The notes below the pieces were generated by a model that was not told the origin of the DNA, ran no database searches, and saw only the letters and a program-made list of their open reading frames with translations. Positions 47,880-57,877 of a DNA stretch of 64,000 bases are shown here, in pieces. Source of the DNA: Pseudomonas sp. A34-9 (lineage in GTDB: Bacteria; Pseudomonadota; Gammaproteobacteria; Pseudomonadales; Pseudomonadaceae); contig NZ_CP119967.1 of the NCBI RefSeq assembly GCF_029543085.1, positions 2,940,501 through 3,004,500 on the forward strand, in the 5' to 3' direction. Position numbers and translations under genes: made by a program. Numbering within the stretch: position 1 is the first letter of the stretch; every line of letters starts with the position of its first letter.

Positions 47880-48034
47880 TTGGACTACTCGGAAAGACCA
47901 TTACGAAGGAGCGGGATCATAGCAAACCTGTGCGGTTTTAGAGCATGCGGGGCTTTTGCATGAATATCGCTCATGTTGGTACGAGCGTCATACTGTAGAA
48001 TCGCGGCGTTTTTTTCACGATCGGGATCAAGGGC

Positions 48035-50317
48035 ATGTCGTACCGCGTCATCAGCATTTTTTTGCTGTTTTCAAGCTGGGGCGCCGTTGCGCAGGAACCC
48101 ACGATCTCATATAGCCGTGATATCCAACCGATCTTCACCGAAAAGTGCGTGGCCTGCCATGCGTGCTACGACTCGGCCTGTCAGTTGAATCTGGGCAGTG
48201 GCGAGGGCGCGGCCCGTGGCGCGAGCAAAATGCCGGTCTACGATGGCGAGCGTACACAGGCGGCACCGACCACTCGGCTGTTCTACGACGCTTTCGGCAA
48301 ACGTGCCTGGCAGCAGAAAGACTTTTATTCGGTGCTCGACGCCCAAGGCAGTCAAGCGGCGTTGATGGCGCGCATGCTCGAATTGGGGCACAAGACGCCA
48401 CTGACACCGAACGCCAAACTCCCGCAAGACATCGTGTTGGGCCTGAACCGCGAAAACATGTGCGCGCTGCCCGCCGAGTTTGAAGGTTATGCCGGTGCCC
48501 ATCCGAAAGAAGGCATGCCGCTGGCGGTGACCGGGCTGACCGACCAGCAATATCAGACCCTGCAGCGCTGGCTGGCCTCGGGTGCGCCGATTGACGAACA
48601 AGGCCTGGCGCCAAGCGCCCAGGAGGCGCTGCAGATCGTCCAGTGGGAAAACCTGCTCAACACCCCCGGCGCGCGGCAAAGCCTGGTCGGGCGCTGGTTG
48701 TACGAGCACTGGTTCCTCGCGCACATCTATTTCAAGGACGGCGAGCCGGGGCATTACTTCCAGTGGGTGCGTTCGCGCACACCGACCGGACAGCCGATCG
48801 ACCTGATCGCCACCCGCCGCCCCAACGACGATCCGGGCACTCAGGTGTATTACCGCTTGTGGCCGGTACAAGGGGTGATCGTGCACAAGACCCACATCAC
48901 TTATCCGCTGAGCGCGGCGAAGATGGCGCGGGTGAAAAGCCTGTTCTACAGCGGTAACTGGCAGGTCACTGCGTTGCCGGGTTACGGCCCGCAGAGCCGC
49001 GCCAATCCGTTTGCCACGTTCGAAGCGATTCCGGCGCAGGCGCGTTACCAGTTCATGCTCGATAACGCCGAATACTTCGTCCGCACCTTTATTCGCGGCC
49101 CGGTGTGCCGTGGGCAGATCGCCACGGACGTGATCCGCGATAACTTCTGGGCGCTGTTCCAGGCCCCGGAGCACGACCTCTATATCACCGACCCGAACTA
49201 TCGCGGGCAGGCCACGCCGTTGTTGGCCATGCCAGGGCAGAACGACGATGTCGGCAGCGTTTTGAGCCTGTGGCACAACTACCGCAACAAACGTAACGAG
49301 TACGAAGCGCTGCGCCGCGACAGCTATGCCGATCAACCGGCACCGAGCTGGTCGACGCTGTGGGCCGGCAACGACAACGCGCTGCTGAGCATATTCCGCC
49401 ACTTCGACAGCGCATCGGTGACCAAAGGCCTGATCGGCGAGGTGCCGCAGACCATGTGGCTGTTCGACTATCCGCTGCTGGAACGCACCTATTACCAGTT
49501 GGCGGTCAACTTCGATGTGTTCGGCAACGTCTCCCATCAGGCGCAAACCCGCCTGTATTTCGACCTGATCCGCAATGGCGCCGAGCAGAACTTCCTGCGC
49601 CTGATGCCCGCCGACTCACGCGAGGATTACCTCGACGATTGGTATCAGAGCAGCGGTCAGTTCAAAATGTGGCTCGATTATGAGGCGATTGACGACGACA
49701 AACCGACCGCGTTGAAGCTCGACGAGAAAGACCCGAAATACGATTTCGCCATGCAATTACTGGCGCGTTACGGCGATCTCAATGCGCACCCTGATCCGAT
49801 CAATCGCTGCAACGGCGCTTACTGTTCGCGGCCGAATATCGACCCTTTTCTGCAAAATGCCGAGCAGGCGCTGAGTCGCCTGACTTCGCGCCCGGCGGCC
49901 GGTTTGAAGGTCATTGAGCAATTGCCAGAAGCCACGATGCTGCGCATTGAAACCGCCAGCGGCAAACGTGAGGTCTATAGCCTGATGCGCAACCGCGCAC
50001 ACAGTAACGTGGCGTTCCTGCTGGGGGAGTCGCTGCGCTATCAGCCTGGGTTGGACACCATCACCATTTTTCCCGGCGTGCTCAGCAGTTATCCGAACTT
50101 CATCTTCAACATTCCGGCCGAGCAAGTGCCCGAGTTTGTCGATGCAATGGAAAACGCCAAGGATGCCAACCGTTTCGAGAAAATCGTCGAACGTTGGGGG
50201 ATTCGCCGCAGTCATCCGCAATTCTGGTTGTATTTCCATGATCTGAGCCAGTACCTGCACGAAACCGACCCGGTGGAAGAGGGCGTGCTGGACATGAACC
50301 GCTACGAGAATCTTTGA
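48035..50317 (+). CDS. cti: Fatty-acid cis/trans isomerase
   Basis: A 760-residue periplasmic cytochrome-like enzyme with signal peptide (1-19) and heme attachment site CVACH (Cys38, Cys41, His42) at the mature N-terminus. The rest matches Cti, which isomerises cis to trans unsaturated acyl chains in the membrane as a rapid response to solvents and heat. In pseudomonads it sits beside metH, as here, transcribed divergently. Confidence 0.95.
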   Translation: MSYRVISIFLLFSSWGAVAQEPTISYSRDIQPIFTEKCVACHACYDSACQLNLGSGEGAARGASKMPVYDGERTQAAPTTRLFYDAFGKRAWQQKDFYSVLDAQGSQAALMARMLELGHKTPLTPNAKLPQDIVLGLNRENMCALPAEFEGYAGAHPKEGMPLAVTGLTDQQYQTLQRWLASGAPIDEQGLAPSAQEALQIVQWENLLNTPGARQSLVGRWLYEHWFLAHIYFKDGEPGHYFQWVRSRTPTGQPIDLIATRRPNDDPGTQVYYRLWPVQGVIVHKTHITYPLSAAKMARVKSLFYSGNWQVTALPGYGPQSRANPFATFEAIPAQARYQFMLDNAEYFVRTFIRGPVCRGQIATDVIRDNFWALFQAPEHDLYITDPNYRGQATPLLAMPGQNDDVGSVLSLWHNYRNKRNEYEALRRDSYADQPAPSWSTLWAGNDNALLSIFRHFDSASVTKGLIGEVPQTMWLFDYPLLERTYYQLAVNFDVFGNVSHQAQTRLYFDLIRNGAEQNFLRLMPADSREDYLDDWYQSSGQFKMWLDYEAIDDDKPTALKLDEKDPKYDFAMQLLARYGDLNAHPDPINRCNGAYCSRPNIDPFLQNAEQALSRLTSRPAAGLKVIEQLPEATMLRIETASGKREVYSLMRNRAHSNVAFLLGESLRYQPGLDTITIFPGVLSSYPNFIFNIPAEQVPEFVDAMENAKDANRFEKIVERWGIRRSHPQFWLYFHDLSQYLHETDPVEEGVLDMNRYENL

Positions 50318-50367
50318 TCGATTGAAGCTGTCCTGCTGTCCCAGCCTTTAATAACACCGCAAATCCT

Positions 50368-50455
50368 TGTAGGAGCTGTCGAGTGCAACGAGGCTGCGAT
50401 CCTTTGATCTTTTAGAATCAAGATCAAAAGATCGCAGCCTTCGGCAGCTCCTACA
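50368..50455. repeat. Inverted repeat, family B
   Basis: TGTAGGAGCTGTCGAGTGCA with CGAGGCTGCGATC faces AAAGATCGCAGCCTTCGGCA with GCTCCTACA. It follows cti. Confidence 0.88.
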
Positions 50456-50498
50456 GGGAATCTGAGGTGGTTTCAGGAACTGTGAGCGGGAGCGGCCG

Positions 50499-51521
50499 AT
50501 GTTGATTTCAGTGCAAGCCCTACGTGCGCTGGCCGCGTGGACGGTGGTCTGCCATCACTTCATGCAGATTTTCTTCAACTTCGAAGCACGCGGGCCGATT
50601 GGCCAACTGTTCATCGACAAAGGCGCGGTGGGCGTCGATATCTTCTTTGTCATCAGCGGCCTGGTGATTTTTCTCTCGACTGAAAACAAACCGCCGCCGC
50701 CCGCGCGTTTTCTGTTGTATCGGCTGTTTCGCATCGTCCCGGCGTATTGGCTGTACACGCTGTTGATGGCACTGCTGGTGGTGTTTGCCCAGCCGATATT
50801 GCCCGATCAAACGGTGGACTGGGATCATCTGCTGTTGTCGTTGCTGTTCATTCCCACCGAGAACCCCGGTGGTTATGGCATCTACCCGACGCTTAATGTC
50901 GGCTGGACGTTGAATTACGAAATCCTTTTTTACGTGCTGTTCGCCTGGACGCTGTTGTTTCGCTTGCAAGTGCGTCTGCTGGTGGTCGCGGCGCTGCTGT
51001 TTGCGGTGAGCCAGGCGTGGACCGGGTTTGGCTGGATCAGTGAGTTCTATCGCTCGGATATCGTCTATGAATTTCTGCTGGGGATCGGCATTGGCATGCT
51101 TTATCGCCGGGGCTGGATCGGCGCGGGACTGTGGCTGCCGCTAGCGGCAATCGTGGCGGTATTGCTGACGATCTATCACTTGGCACCGGCGCCGAGGCTG
51201 CTGAACTGGGGTGTGCCGAGCGCCGTGCTGGTGATGGCGTGTATCTCGCTTGAGCGTTATGTCGAGCGCAGCCGGGCACTCAAACTGCTCGGCGATTGCT
51301 CGTATTCGGTGTATCTGATGCACGTTCTGGTGTTGTCGGCAGGCGGTTATCTGGCCCGACGCTACGGCATCAACCCGTATTTGATGTTCGTCGTGTGCGC
51401 GCTGGCCATCGGTGTCGGCTCATGGCTGAGCTACGAATGGGTGGAAAAACGCAGCTATCGCTGGCTCAAGGCGCGAATCGACGACGAGCCTGACGAGAAT
51501 CTTTCCCGACAAAAATACTAG
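50499..51521 (+). CDS. Acyltransferase family 3 membrane protein
   Basis: A 340-residue OafA/YrhL-type membrane acyltransferase. It has the family N-terminal motif (VQALRALAAWTVVCHHFMQ, including the conserved Arg9 and His19/His20), then GVDIFFVISGLVIF, about ten membrane helices, and a C-terminal SYSVYLMH with FVE-like YEWVEKRSYRWLK. These proteins add O-acyl groups to cell-surface glycans. It lies downstream of cti with a family B repeat between, so probably has its own promoter. Confidence 0.88.
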   Translation: MLISVQALRALAAWTVVCHHFMQIFFNFEARGPIGQLFIDKGAVGVDIFFVISGLVIFLSTENKPPPPARFLLYRLFRIVPAYWLYTLLMALLVVFAQPILPDQTVDWDHLLLSLLFIPTENPGGYGIYPTLNVGWTLNYEILFYVLFAWTLLFRLQVRLLVVAALLFAVSQAWTGFGWISEFYRSDIVYEFLLGIGIGMLYRRGWIGAGLWLPLAAIVAVLLTIYHLAPAPRLLNWGVPSAVLVMACISLERYVERSRALKLLGDCSYSVYLMHVLVLSAGGYLARRYGINPYLMFVVCALAIGVGSWLSYEWVEKRSYRWLKARIDDEPDENLSRQKY

Positions 51522-52163
<642 letters not shown>

Positions 52164-52300
52164 GGTGTTCGCTGCGAAATAACGAACGGCGCTGTGGTGG
52201 GGGTGCTTGTCGGATCGCCGCACCGTCCCGCGTGACTGCGTAGCAGTCACAACCAAGACAATGCATTTTCCCGTGATGAATGCATTGTCTGGTGCCACAA

Positions 52301-52383
52301 GATCAAAAGATCGCAGCCTTCGGCAGCTCCTACAGGGATACACATTCCAATGTAGGAGCTGCCGAAGGCTGCGATCTTTTGAT
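52301..52383. repeat. Inverted repeat, family B (outward order)
   Basis: GATCAAAAGATCGCAGCCTT / CGGCAGCTCCTACA and TGTAGGAGCTGCCGAAGGCT / GCGATCTTTTGAT, reversed relative to the copy at 50368. It separates nfuA from the convergent cobM. Confidence 0.88.
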
Positions 52384-52385
52384 TT

Positions 52386-53132
52386 TTAAGGTCTGTAGAG
52401 GTGTGCATGCCCCGCGCGATACAGCGATGACTCGCTGAACACCTCACTGCCCAACACCCGCCCAACCAGAATCAACGCCGTACGCCGAAACCCTTTGGCC
52501 GCAACCTTCCCGGCAATATCCGCCAACGTCCCCACCACCCAATCCTGATCCGGCCACGTCGCCCGGTGAATCACCGCAATCGGGCAGTCCGCGCCGTAAT
52601 GCGGCAACAGCTGCGCCAGAATCTTCTCCAGATGGTTGACCCCCAGATGAATCGCCATGGTTGCGCCGTGCTGTGCCAGGTTGCCCAATTCCTCACCGGC
52701 CGGCATGGCGGTTTTATCGGCGTAGCGGGTCAGAATCACGCTTTGCGACACGTCCGGCAACGTCAGTTCCGCACCCAGCAACGCTGCACAGGCTGCGGTG
52801 GCTGTCACACCGGGGATAATCTCGAACGGAATACTCAGCTCACGCAGGTAACGGATCTGCTCTCCGATCGCGCCGTACAGGCTTGGATCGCCGGAATGCA
52901 CCCGCGCCACATCCTGGCCGTTGGCGTGCGCGGTTTTGATCAGTTCGATGATCTGTTCCAGATGCAATTGCGCGCTGTTGACCACCGTCTCGGCTTGATG
53001 GCCGTCGAGCACCGCCGCCGGCACCAACGAACCTGCATAGATAATCACCGGGCAACTGCGGATCAGCCGCTGGCCTTTGACGGTGATCAATTCCGGGTCG
53101 CCGGGGCCGGCGCCGATGAAGTAGACGGTCAT
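52386..53132 (-). CDS. cobM: Precorrin-4 C11-methyltransferase
   Basis: A 248-residue SAM-dependent tetrapyrrole methyltransferase. The SAM-fold signatures VYFIGAGPGDPELITVKG, HSGDPSLYGAIGEQ and IPGVTATAACAA are all present. It methylates C11 of precorrin-4 in the aerobic cobalamin route. ATG at 53132 (MTVYFIG) is chosen over the upstream frame because the GAGPGDP motif begins there. It is downstream of cobE with a 79-bp gap and is the last gene of the leftward cobalamin operon. Confidence 0.94.
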   Translation of the reverse strand: MTVYFIGAGPGDPELITVKGQRLIRSCPVIIYAGSLVPAAVLDGHQAETVVNSAQLHLEQIIELIKTAHANGQDVARVHSGDPSLYGAIGEQIRYLRELSIPFEIIPGVTATAACAALLGAELTLPDVSQSVILTRYADKTAMPAGEELGNLAQHGATMAIHLGVNHLEKILAQLLPHYGADCPIAVIHRATWPDQDWVVGTLADIAGKVAAKGFRRTALILVGRVLGSEVFSESSLYRAGHAHLYRP

Positions 53133-53211
53133 CGTTAAATCCTTGGAAAAGAGGCGCAACAACGCTTCAGATGAAGATTGTTCATGATCAATGACGGGGA
53201 TTATCGGGATT

Positions 53212-53625
53212 TTACGCCGCGCCGGCCAATGCCAACGTTGCCTGAGCGTATTTTTGCCGGGAAATCAGCAGTTTTGCCGGTGCCTGGATCAACTGCTCGG
53301 CGAGCGCCAACGCCGCGCTTTCTGCCACGCCGTAGCAACCGGTGCGTTCGTAGGCGATTTGCGAATGGTGACTGAGTCGCTGTTGGTAATTGGCCAGTTG
53401 TTCACTGCTGAAATACAGCAAGGGCAGGGCCAGTTGTGCGGCAAGTTCTTGCAGGCCTGGCTCGTCGCGCTTCAAGTCGATGCTGGCCAACGCCTTGACC
53501 GCTTGTAGCTCGATACGGTGTGCCTGCAAGGCTTGGTCAAGCAAGGCGCGCAGCGTGCTGGCCGGGCAGCCGCGCTGGCAGCCCAGGCCGACCACGAAGG
53601 TCGGCGCTGCGCTGTCATCGGTCAT
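53212..53625 (-). CDS. cobE: CobE/CbiG C-terminal-like protein
   Basis: A 137-residue stand-alone CbiG C-terminal domain (FVVGLGCQRGCPASTLRALL, then LPLLYFSSEQLANY and GCYGVAESAALAL). CobE occurs with the aerobic cobalamin route; its exact step is unclear. ATG at 53625 overlaps the cbtA stop in ATGA. Confidence 0.9.
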   Translation of the reverse strand: MTDDSAAPTFVVGLGCQRGCPASTLRALLDQALQAHRIELQAVKALASIDLKRDEPGLQELAAQLALPLLYFSSEQLANYQQRLSHHSQIAYERTGCYGVAESAALALAEQLIQAPAKLLISRQKYAQATLALAGAA

Positions 53626-54323
53626 GCGTGGTATTGACCATCGTTTTTGCGGCGGAACAACCAGGCGCTGATCAGGCCCAGGGCCAGCCAGAACGCCACG
53701 TTGGTCAACTGCGAAGCGATTTTGAACTGGGCTTCCAGTGCTTCCGGCGCGAGCATCGAATGTACTTGCGGCTGCGGCGCACCGATCACGTGCGGCACGG
53801 CGAGGATGGCGACACCGAGGATTTTCATCAGCCAGTGGCGGCTGAACACGATCAGCGACAGGCCGACAGCGGTCGAAGCGGCGGTGCCGATCCACCACAT
53901 CTGGCGCGAGGCCAGATCTGCCGCAGCAGTGCCCGGCAACTCAGGCGGCAGGCCCAGGGTCGGCGCGAGGACGAAGGTGGCATAACCGGCCAGACCCCAG
54001 AGCAGGCCTTGCGAGGTTTTGGTTGGCGCGCGCAGGGTGTAGAGGCCCGCGAGCATCAGGGCGAAACCCACCGCAACCACCAGATTGCCGCCTGTGGTCG
54101 AAACCACCCGCTGCCAGCCGTCTTCCGGCTCCCAGGCTTGGGCATCGTGGGTGTGGCCGGCCATGGCGCCTTCGGCGTGTTCATGAACAGCCACCGGCTC
54201 GGCTTTCTCGTAGGTTTCAGCCTGAATAATCAGCGGTGAAACCCAGAAGCTTTGCAGCAGAGTGAGGAGCAGGGCGGCCAGCAGGCCGGTGAAACCCGCG
54301 GTTTGCGCAATACGCTTGATCAT
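53622..54323 (-). CDS. cbtA: CbtA-family cobalt transporter subunit
   Basis: A 233-residue membrane protein with about five helices and a His-containing periplasmic loop (VAVHEHAEGAMAGHTHDAQA). CbtA with CbtB is predicted to import cobalt and is usually under cobalamin-riboswitch control, as here. ATG at 54323 (MIKRIAQT); 11 bp after the cbtB stop. Confidence 0.92.
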   Translation of the reverse strand: MIKRIAQTAGFTGLLAALLLTLLQSFWVSPLIIQAETYEKAEPVAVHEHAEGAMAGHTHDAQAWEPEDGWQRVVSTTGGNLVVAVGFALMLAGLYTLRAPTKTSQGLLWGLAGYATFVLAPTLGLPPELPGTAAADLASRQMWWIGTAASTAVGLSLIVFSRHWLMKILGVAILAVPHVIGAPQPQVHSMLAPEALEAQFKIASQLTNVAFWLALGLISAWLFRRKNDGQYHA

Positions 54324-54334
54324 GTCGGCAGGTC

Positions 54335-54532
54335 TCAGTGGCACGGGAACGCGGCGCTGTGACGGGTATCGTGCGCGGCGTTGTGCACCGCTTCGATGTG
54401 CGAGAAACCGGCGAAGTAGACCAGGCTGGCGCCGAGGATCGACGCGAAGATCGCGGCGGTCAGGCGTTGGCTCAGGGTGGTGGTGCTGGCGATTTTGTCC
54501 GTGTTGCTGCCGGTGCTGCTGATGATCGACAT
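54335..54532 (-). CDS. cbtB: CbtB-family cobalt transporter subunit
   Basis: A 65-residue protein with one membrane helix (AAIFASILGASLVYFAGF) and a His-rich tail (HIEAVHNAAHDTRHSAAFPC then a final His) that fits metal binding at the membrane surface. First gene of the leftward operon; GAGGGAAGCGCC precedes ATG 54532. Confidence 0.92.
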   Translation of the reverse strand: MSIISSTGSNTDKIASTTTLSQRLTAAIFASILGASLVYFAGFSHIEAVHNAAHDTRHSAAFPCH

Positions 54533-54573
54533 GGCGCTTCCCTCTGGAGTGTCAGTGGGTGAATCGAGCGCAT

Positions 54574-54604
54574 GAAAACCCCTGCGGGTCGGGCTCGCAG
54601 AGGT
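54574..54604 (-). terminator. Terminator hairpin in the cobalamin riboswitch leader
   Basis: On the minus strand CCTCTGCG and CGCAGGGG pair with a GU, followed by TTTT, about 40 bp before cbtB. Position and shape fit a cobalamin-dependent attenuator. Confidence 0.6.
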
Positions 54605-54667
54605 TCGAACAGCGCCCGCCCACCGCGGGTTTGTTATGTTCAGCGACGCACAAGTGCGTGCTGTGTG

Positions 54668-54868
54668 TTGCGGGCCGGTCTCCGGGCTCACGAGGGGTTG
54701 GCGTCAGGCCGACCTGCAAGCATCACCTTCCCATGCCGTGTCGGCACAGTGGTTTTGACGCTTCGCTCGCTTACCGTTGCGGGGGCAGCACCGGACTGAC
54801 ATGGGCTTGAGTAAAGCACATGATTCACCGGTTTCCCGTTTCACCCTGTGAAGGGCACCCGTAACAAG
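54668..54868 (-). ncRNA. Cobalamin riboswitch upstream of cbtB
   Basis: Read on the minus strand, it contains GGTGCCC...GGGAA...CCGGTG, the conserved B12-box GCTGCCCCCGCAACGGTAAG and the terminal GAGCCCGGAGACCGGCCC. These are the conserved elements of cobalamin riboswitches. It should switch off cobalt import and cobM/cobE when cobalamin is ample. Confidence 0.93.
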
Positions 54869-54934
54869 GTGTGTAGGAGAGCATGGGGTTGGGTTTTTAG
54901 TCAATTTTTTGGGGTGGTGGTGGGTTTGAATGAT

Positions 54935-55045
54935 GTGGGCATATCCGTTGCTGCGGTAACGGCGGCTTAGGGTTCCGCCCTTACGGCGGGTCACTTTTTA
55001 CAGACGCCTAAAAAGTAACCAAAAACGCTTGCTGGTATGACTCAC
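54935..55045 (+). repeat. Dispersed element D, left part (split by IS481-type insertion)
   Basis: GGGCATATCCGTTGCTGCGG through CCAAAAACGCTTG matches, in inverse orientation, the end of the intact copy at 58083-58347. The remainder continues at 56346 on the other side of the insertion. Confidence 0.75.
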
Positions 55046-56345
55046 CCACATAGGTAACAAAACAGTTCAAGCACATAGGTAACAGTTTTTAACTGGCACT
55101 GGTCGATTCCGAGGATCTGACCATGCCGTGGCGAGAGCTGAAACCTATGGACCTTAAAGTGATGTTCATCGCCGACTATCTGTCCGGTCGGCTCAACTTC
55201 AGTCAACTCTGTGCGGCTCACAGCATCAGTCGCAAGACTGGCTACAAGTGGGTGGCCCGCTACAACGCGGACAGCATCAATGGCTTGGCGGAGTGCAGTC
55301 GCAAGCGTCATTCTCAAACACAGGCTGTGCCGTTTGCGGTCAAAGAAGCCATTCTTGAGCTGCGGCGCCAAGGTCAAACCACGCCGGGCCCGAAAAAGAT
55401 CCAGACAGCCCTGCAAGAGCGGTTTCCAGATCAGCCGCCGCCCTCCAAAACCACGATCTACAACGTGCTTAAAAAAGCGGGGCTAGTGGTGTCTCGACGG
55501 TTGCGTCAGCGTGTCGCTGTCTATCCAAAACCACTCCAGAAAGCCGACCTTCCTAATCAGCTCTGGAGCGCTGATTACAAAGGCCAATACCTGACAGGAG
55601 ACGGTGTCTGGTGTTACCCGTTGACGGTAATGGATCACGCCAGTCGATTTTTACTGGCTTGTGAAAGTATGCCGAGCACGACTTTCAAGGACGCCAAAGC
55701 CACCTTCGAACGGTTATTTAAGACGTATGGGATGCCTGAGCGGATCCGCACTGATAACGGTGTCCCTTTTGCCAGCGGCGGGCGTGCGGGGTTATCACAA
55801 TTATCCATTTGGTGGGCTCGTCTAGGCATCATTCATGAGCGGACTCAACCTGGGCGACCTGAGCAAAACGGACGGCATGAACGCATGCACCGCACGCTTA
55901 AAAGTACATTGCCAAGACCGCCGGAAATTGAGTGGGGAGCTCAGCAGAAGCATTTTGATCTGTTCATGCAGCACTATAATCATGAGCGTTTTCATGAGGC
56001 ATTGGGGCAGAAAACCCCGGCCTCTTGCTACATCAGCTCTTCACGGGTATTTCCGAGAAAGTTGCCGGAGATGAAATACCCCAGCCATGTTGAGGCATAC
56101 CGAACGGACTCCAACGGCGTAGTGAACAAAGGAAGGCTCAGAATCTATGTGGGCTATGTCCTGAAACATCAGATAGTCGGATTGGAGAGCATCAGCGAGG
56201 GTGTTTGGGACATCATCTTTGGGCCTGTTCTACTGGGACGTGTTGATGAACGAGACGCTAAGGATGGTTATCTGACGCTCAAAGTAATCAAAAATAAGTG
56301 ATCAGGTGTTACCCATGTGCCTGAACTTAACTGTTACCTATGTGG
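55046..56345 (+). mobile_element. IS481-family insertion sequence
   Basis: A 1.3-kb element bounded by imperfect terminal inverted repeats of about 40 bp (left CCACATAGGTAACA...CACATAGGTAAC, right complement CCACATAGGTAACA...CACATGGGTAAC) around one transposase gene. No obvious target duplication. Confidence 0.88.
55123..56301 (+). CDS. IS481-family DDE transposase
   Basis: A 392-residue transposase. An N-terminal helix-turn-helix (FSQLCAAHSISRKTGYKWV) is followed by an rve integrase core with all three acidic residues in context: WSADYKG, IRTDNGVPF and EQNGRHERMHRTL. The gene is intact and fills the element. ATG at 55123 (MPWRELKPMD). Confidence 0.93.
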   Translation: MPWRELKPMDLKVMFIADYLSGRLNFSQLCAAHSISRKTGYKWVARYNADSINGLAECSRKRHSQTQAVPFAVKEAILELRRQGQTTPGPKKIQTALQERFPDQPPPSKTTIYNVLKKAGLVVSRRLRQRVAVYPKPLQKADLPNQLWSADYKGQYLTGDGVWCYPLTVMDHASRFLLACESMPSTTFKDAKATFERLFKTYGMPERIRTDNGVPFASGGRAGLSQLSIWWARLGIIHERTQPGRPEQNGRHERMHRTLKSTLPRPPEIEWGAQQKHFDLFMQHYNHERFHEALGQKTPASCYISSSRVFPRKLPEMKYPSHVEAYRTDSNGVVNKGRLRIYVGYVLKHQIVGLESISEGVWDIIFGPVLLGRVDERDAKDGYLTLKVIKNK

Positions 56346-56544
56346 TTGTCCCGTTCATGCTCCTACGTTCGGCCCGCTCGCTGGGGCTCGGGGTCCCTTC
56401 GCTCCGGGATCGATCCGGGGGCAGCGCCTACGGTTTGCTTCGCTGCACCTCCTCTCGCTGTGTTTGGCTGCGCCAAACGGTCGCTACGCTCCCACGCCCG
56501 GATCAATCCCTCCGCTCAGCCTTCCGATGTCGCCTTACAGATCA
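56346..56544 (+). repeat. Dispersed element D, right part
   Basis: GGGGGCAGCGCCTACGGTTT, GCTTCGCTGCACCTCCTCTC and the Ser/Arg-like GC-rich tail match the inverse of 58083-58240. It is the remainder of the copy broken by the IS481-type element. It holds no supportable gene. Confidence 0.78.
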
Positions 56545-56624
56545 AAAGCTGCAGCCGAGCTAACGCTCATCCTGTTGAGTGGTGAGGAGCACAGCGTGGT
56601 CGGTTTTGGATTTGTGGTGGATTT

Positions 56625-56668
56625 GCCCCTCACCCCAGCCCTCTCCCCAAGGAGAGGGAGCCGATTTT
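56625..56668 (+). repeat. Family C repeat, left half (split by IS3-type insertion)
   Basis: CCCCTCACCCCAGCCCTCTC, then GGAGAGGGAGCCGAT. The expected continuation (TTCAAAACCTGAGTTCGACT) is found after the IS3 element at 57936. Confidence 0.8.
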
Positions 56669-56735
56669 TGATCTGGCTTAATGATTCTGGACACCCCTGA
56701 AGGGCGTAATCTACGCCCAACGACGAGGTGTAATT

Positions 56736-57035
56736 TTGACTAGACGGTACTTTTCGACAGATTTCAAACGGGACGCGGCTTGCTTGGTACTGGATAAAGA
56801 TTATTCAGTAAGTGAGGCCTGCGAAGCGATGGGGGTGGGCCCGACCGCTCTGCGCCGCTGGGTTGAGCAGTTGCGCCAGGAGCGCAACGGCAAGACGCCC
56901 GAAAGATCCAAAGCCATGACACCCGATCAACAACGCATTCAGGAACTGGAAGCAAAAATCCGACGGATTGAGCGTGAGAAAGAAATCTTAAAAAAGGCTA
57001 CAGCTCTCTTGATGTCGGATTCCCTCGATCGATAA
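56736..57035 (+). CDS. IS3-family OrfA (transposase DNA-binding subunit)
   Basis: A 99-residue protein with a helix-turn-helix (YSVSEACEAMGVGPTALRRW) and a leucine-zipper-like coiled coil (QRIQELEAKIRRIEREKEIL) leading to KKATALLM. It starts from TTG at 56736 after CGAGGTG. Near its end the heptamer A AAA AAG in frame permits a -1 shift into orfB. Confidence 0.9.
   Translation: MTRRYFSTDFKRDAACLVLDKDYSVSEACEAMGVGPTALRRWVEQLRQERNGKTPERSKAMTPDQQRIQELEAKIRRIEREKEILKKATALLMSDSLDR
56990..56996 (+). other. -1 frameshift slippery heptamer of the IS3 element
   Basis: AAAAAAG is positioned as A AAA AAG in the orfA frame. After a -1 shift the frame stays open into orfB, giving an uninterrupted fusion through KGYSSLDVGF and LVEELSELYP. 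Confidence 0.85.
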
Positions 57036-57076
57036 GGCTGGTCGAGGAGTTAAGCGAGCTATATCCAAGAACCGAG

Positions 57077-57877
57077 TTGTGCGGTGTGTTTGGAATCAAC
57101 CGCAGCAGTTATTACGACCGGTTGAAACAGGGCACAAAAGTTGATGTTGAACGCGATCGCCTCAAGATCAAGGCTGTTGAACTGCATCAGCAAAGTCGCG
57201 GTTCGATGGGCGCGCGAGGCCTGTCAGAGGCGTTGCGTAACGAAAAGGAGTCTGTAGGTCGCTACATGGCTCGTAGCCTGATGCGCGAAATTGGATTAAA
57301 GAGCCAGCAACGGCGCAGGCATCGTTACAAACCCAGCGGCGCGGAGGCTCAATACGCCCCTAACCATTTGGAGCGTAAATTCAACGTCGAGGCGCCCAAT
57401 CAAGTGTGGTGTGGCGACGTGACTTACATCTGGGCGGGTACTTACTGGGTTTATCTGGCTGCGGTACTTGATCTGCATGCCCGACGCATCGTCGGCTGGG
57501 CGATGTCCCGAAGCCCGGATTCAGCACTAACCTGTCAAGCCTTGAAGGTGGCTTTCGAGTCGCGAGGACGGCCTGAAAACTTAATGTTCCATTCGGATCA
57601 GGGCTGTCATTACAGCAGCAAAATGTTCCGTGAAACGTTGTCGGACATGCGGATAAAACAAAGCATGAGTCGACGGGGAAACTGCTGGGATAACGCTCCG
57701 ATGGAACGTTTCTTTGGCAGTTTGAAATCTGAATGGATACCCAAGGCCGGCTACCGAAACGAAGACGAAGCCAGTACCGATGTGTTGCGCTACCTGACCC
57801 ACTATTACAATCGGATCAGGCTGCACAGCCACAACGGTTATAGGACTCCGGTAGCCATGGAGGCCCTGGCGGCATGA
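57077..57877 (+). CDS. IS3-family OrfB (DDE transposase catalytic domain)
   Basis: A 266-residue protein with an HTH_21 segment (SMGARGLSEALR) and an rve core with the catalytic acids in CGDVTYIW, HSDQGCHYSS and GNCWDNAPMERFFGSLKSEW. The functional transposase is expected to be an OrfA-OrfB fusion made by frameshifting; its reading frame is open upstream to about 56990. Confidence 0.92.
   Translation: MCGVFGINRSSYYDRLKQGTKVDVERDRLKIKAVELHQQSRGSMGARGLSEALRNEKESVGRYMARSLMREIGLKSQQRRRHRYKPSGAEAQYAPNHLERKFNVEAPNQVWCGDVTYIWAGTYWVYLAAVLDLHARRIVGWAMSRSPDSALTCQALKVAFESRGRPENLMFHSDQGCHYSSKMFRETLSDMRIKQSMSRRGNCWDNAPMERFFGSLKSEWIPKAGYRNEDEASTDVLRYLTHYYNRIRLHSHNGYRTPVAMEALAA

Noticed and set aside
47880..48034. 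Possible cobalamin riboswitch before metH
   Set aside because: The gap lacks the GCTGCCCCCGCAAC-type box and is too short for the full aptamer plus divergent promoters.
56306..56700. Small frames in the GC-rich region after the IS481-type element
   Set aside because: They coincide with dispersed repeats D and C, which recur elsewhere in non-coding positions.
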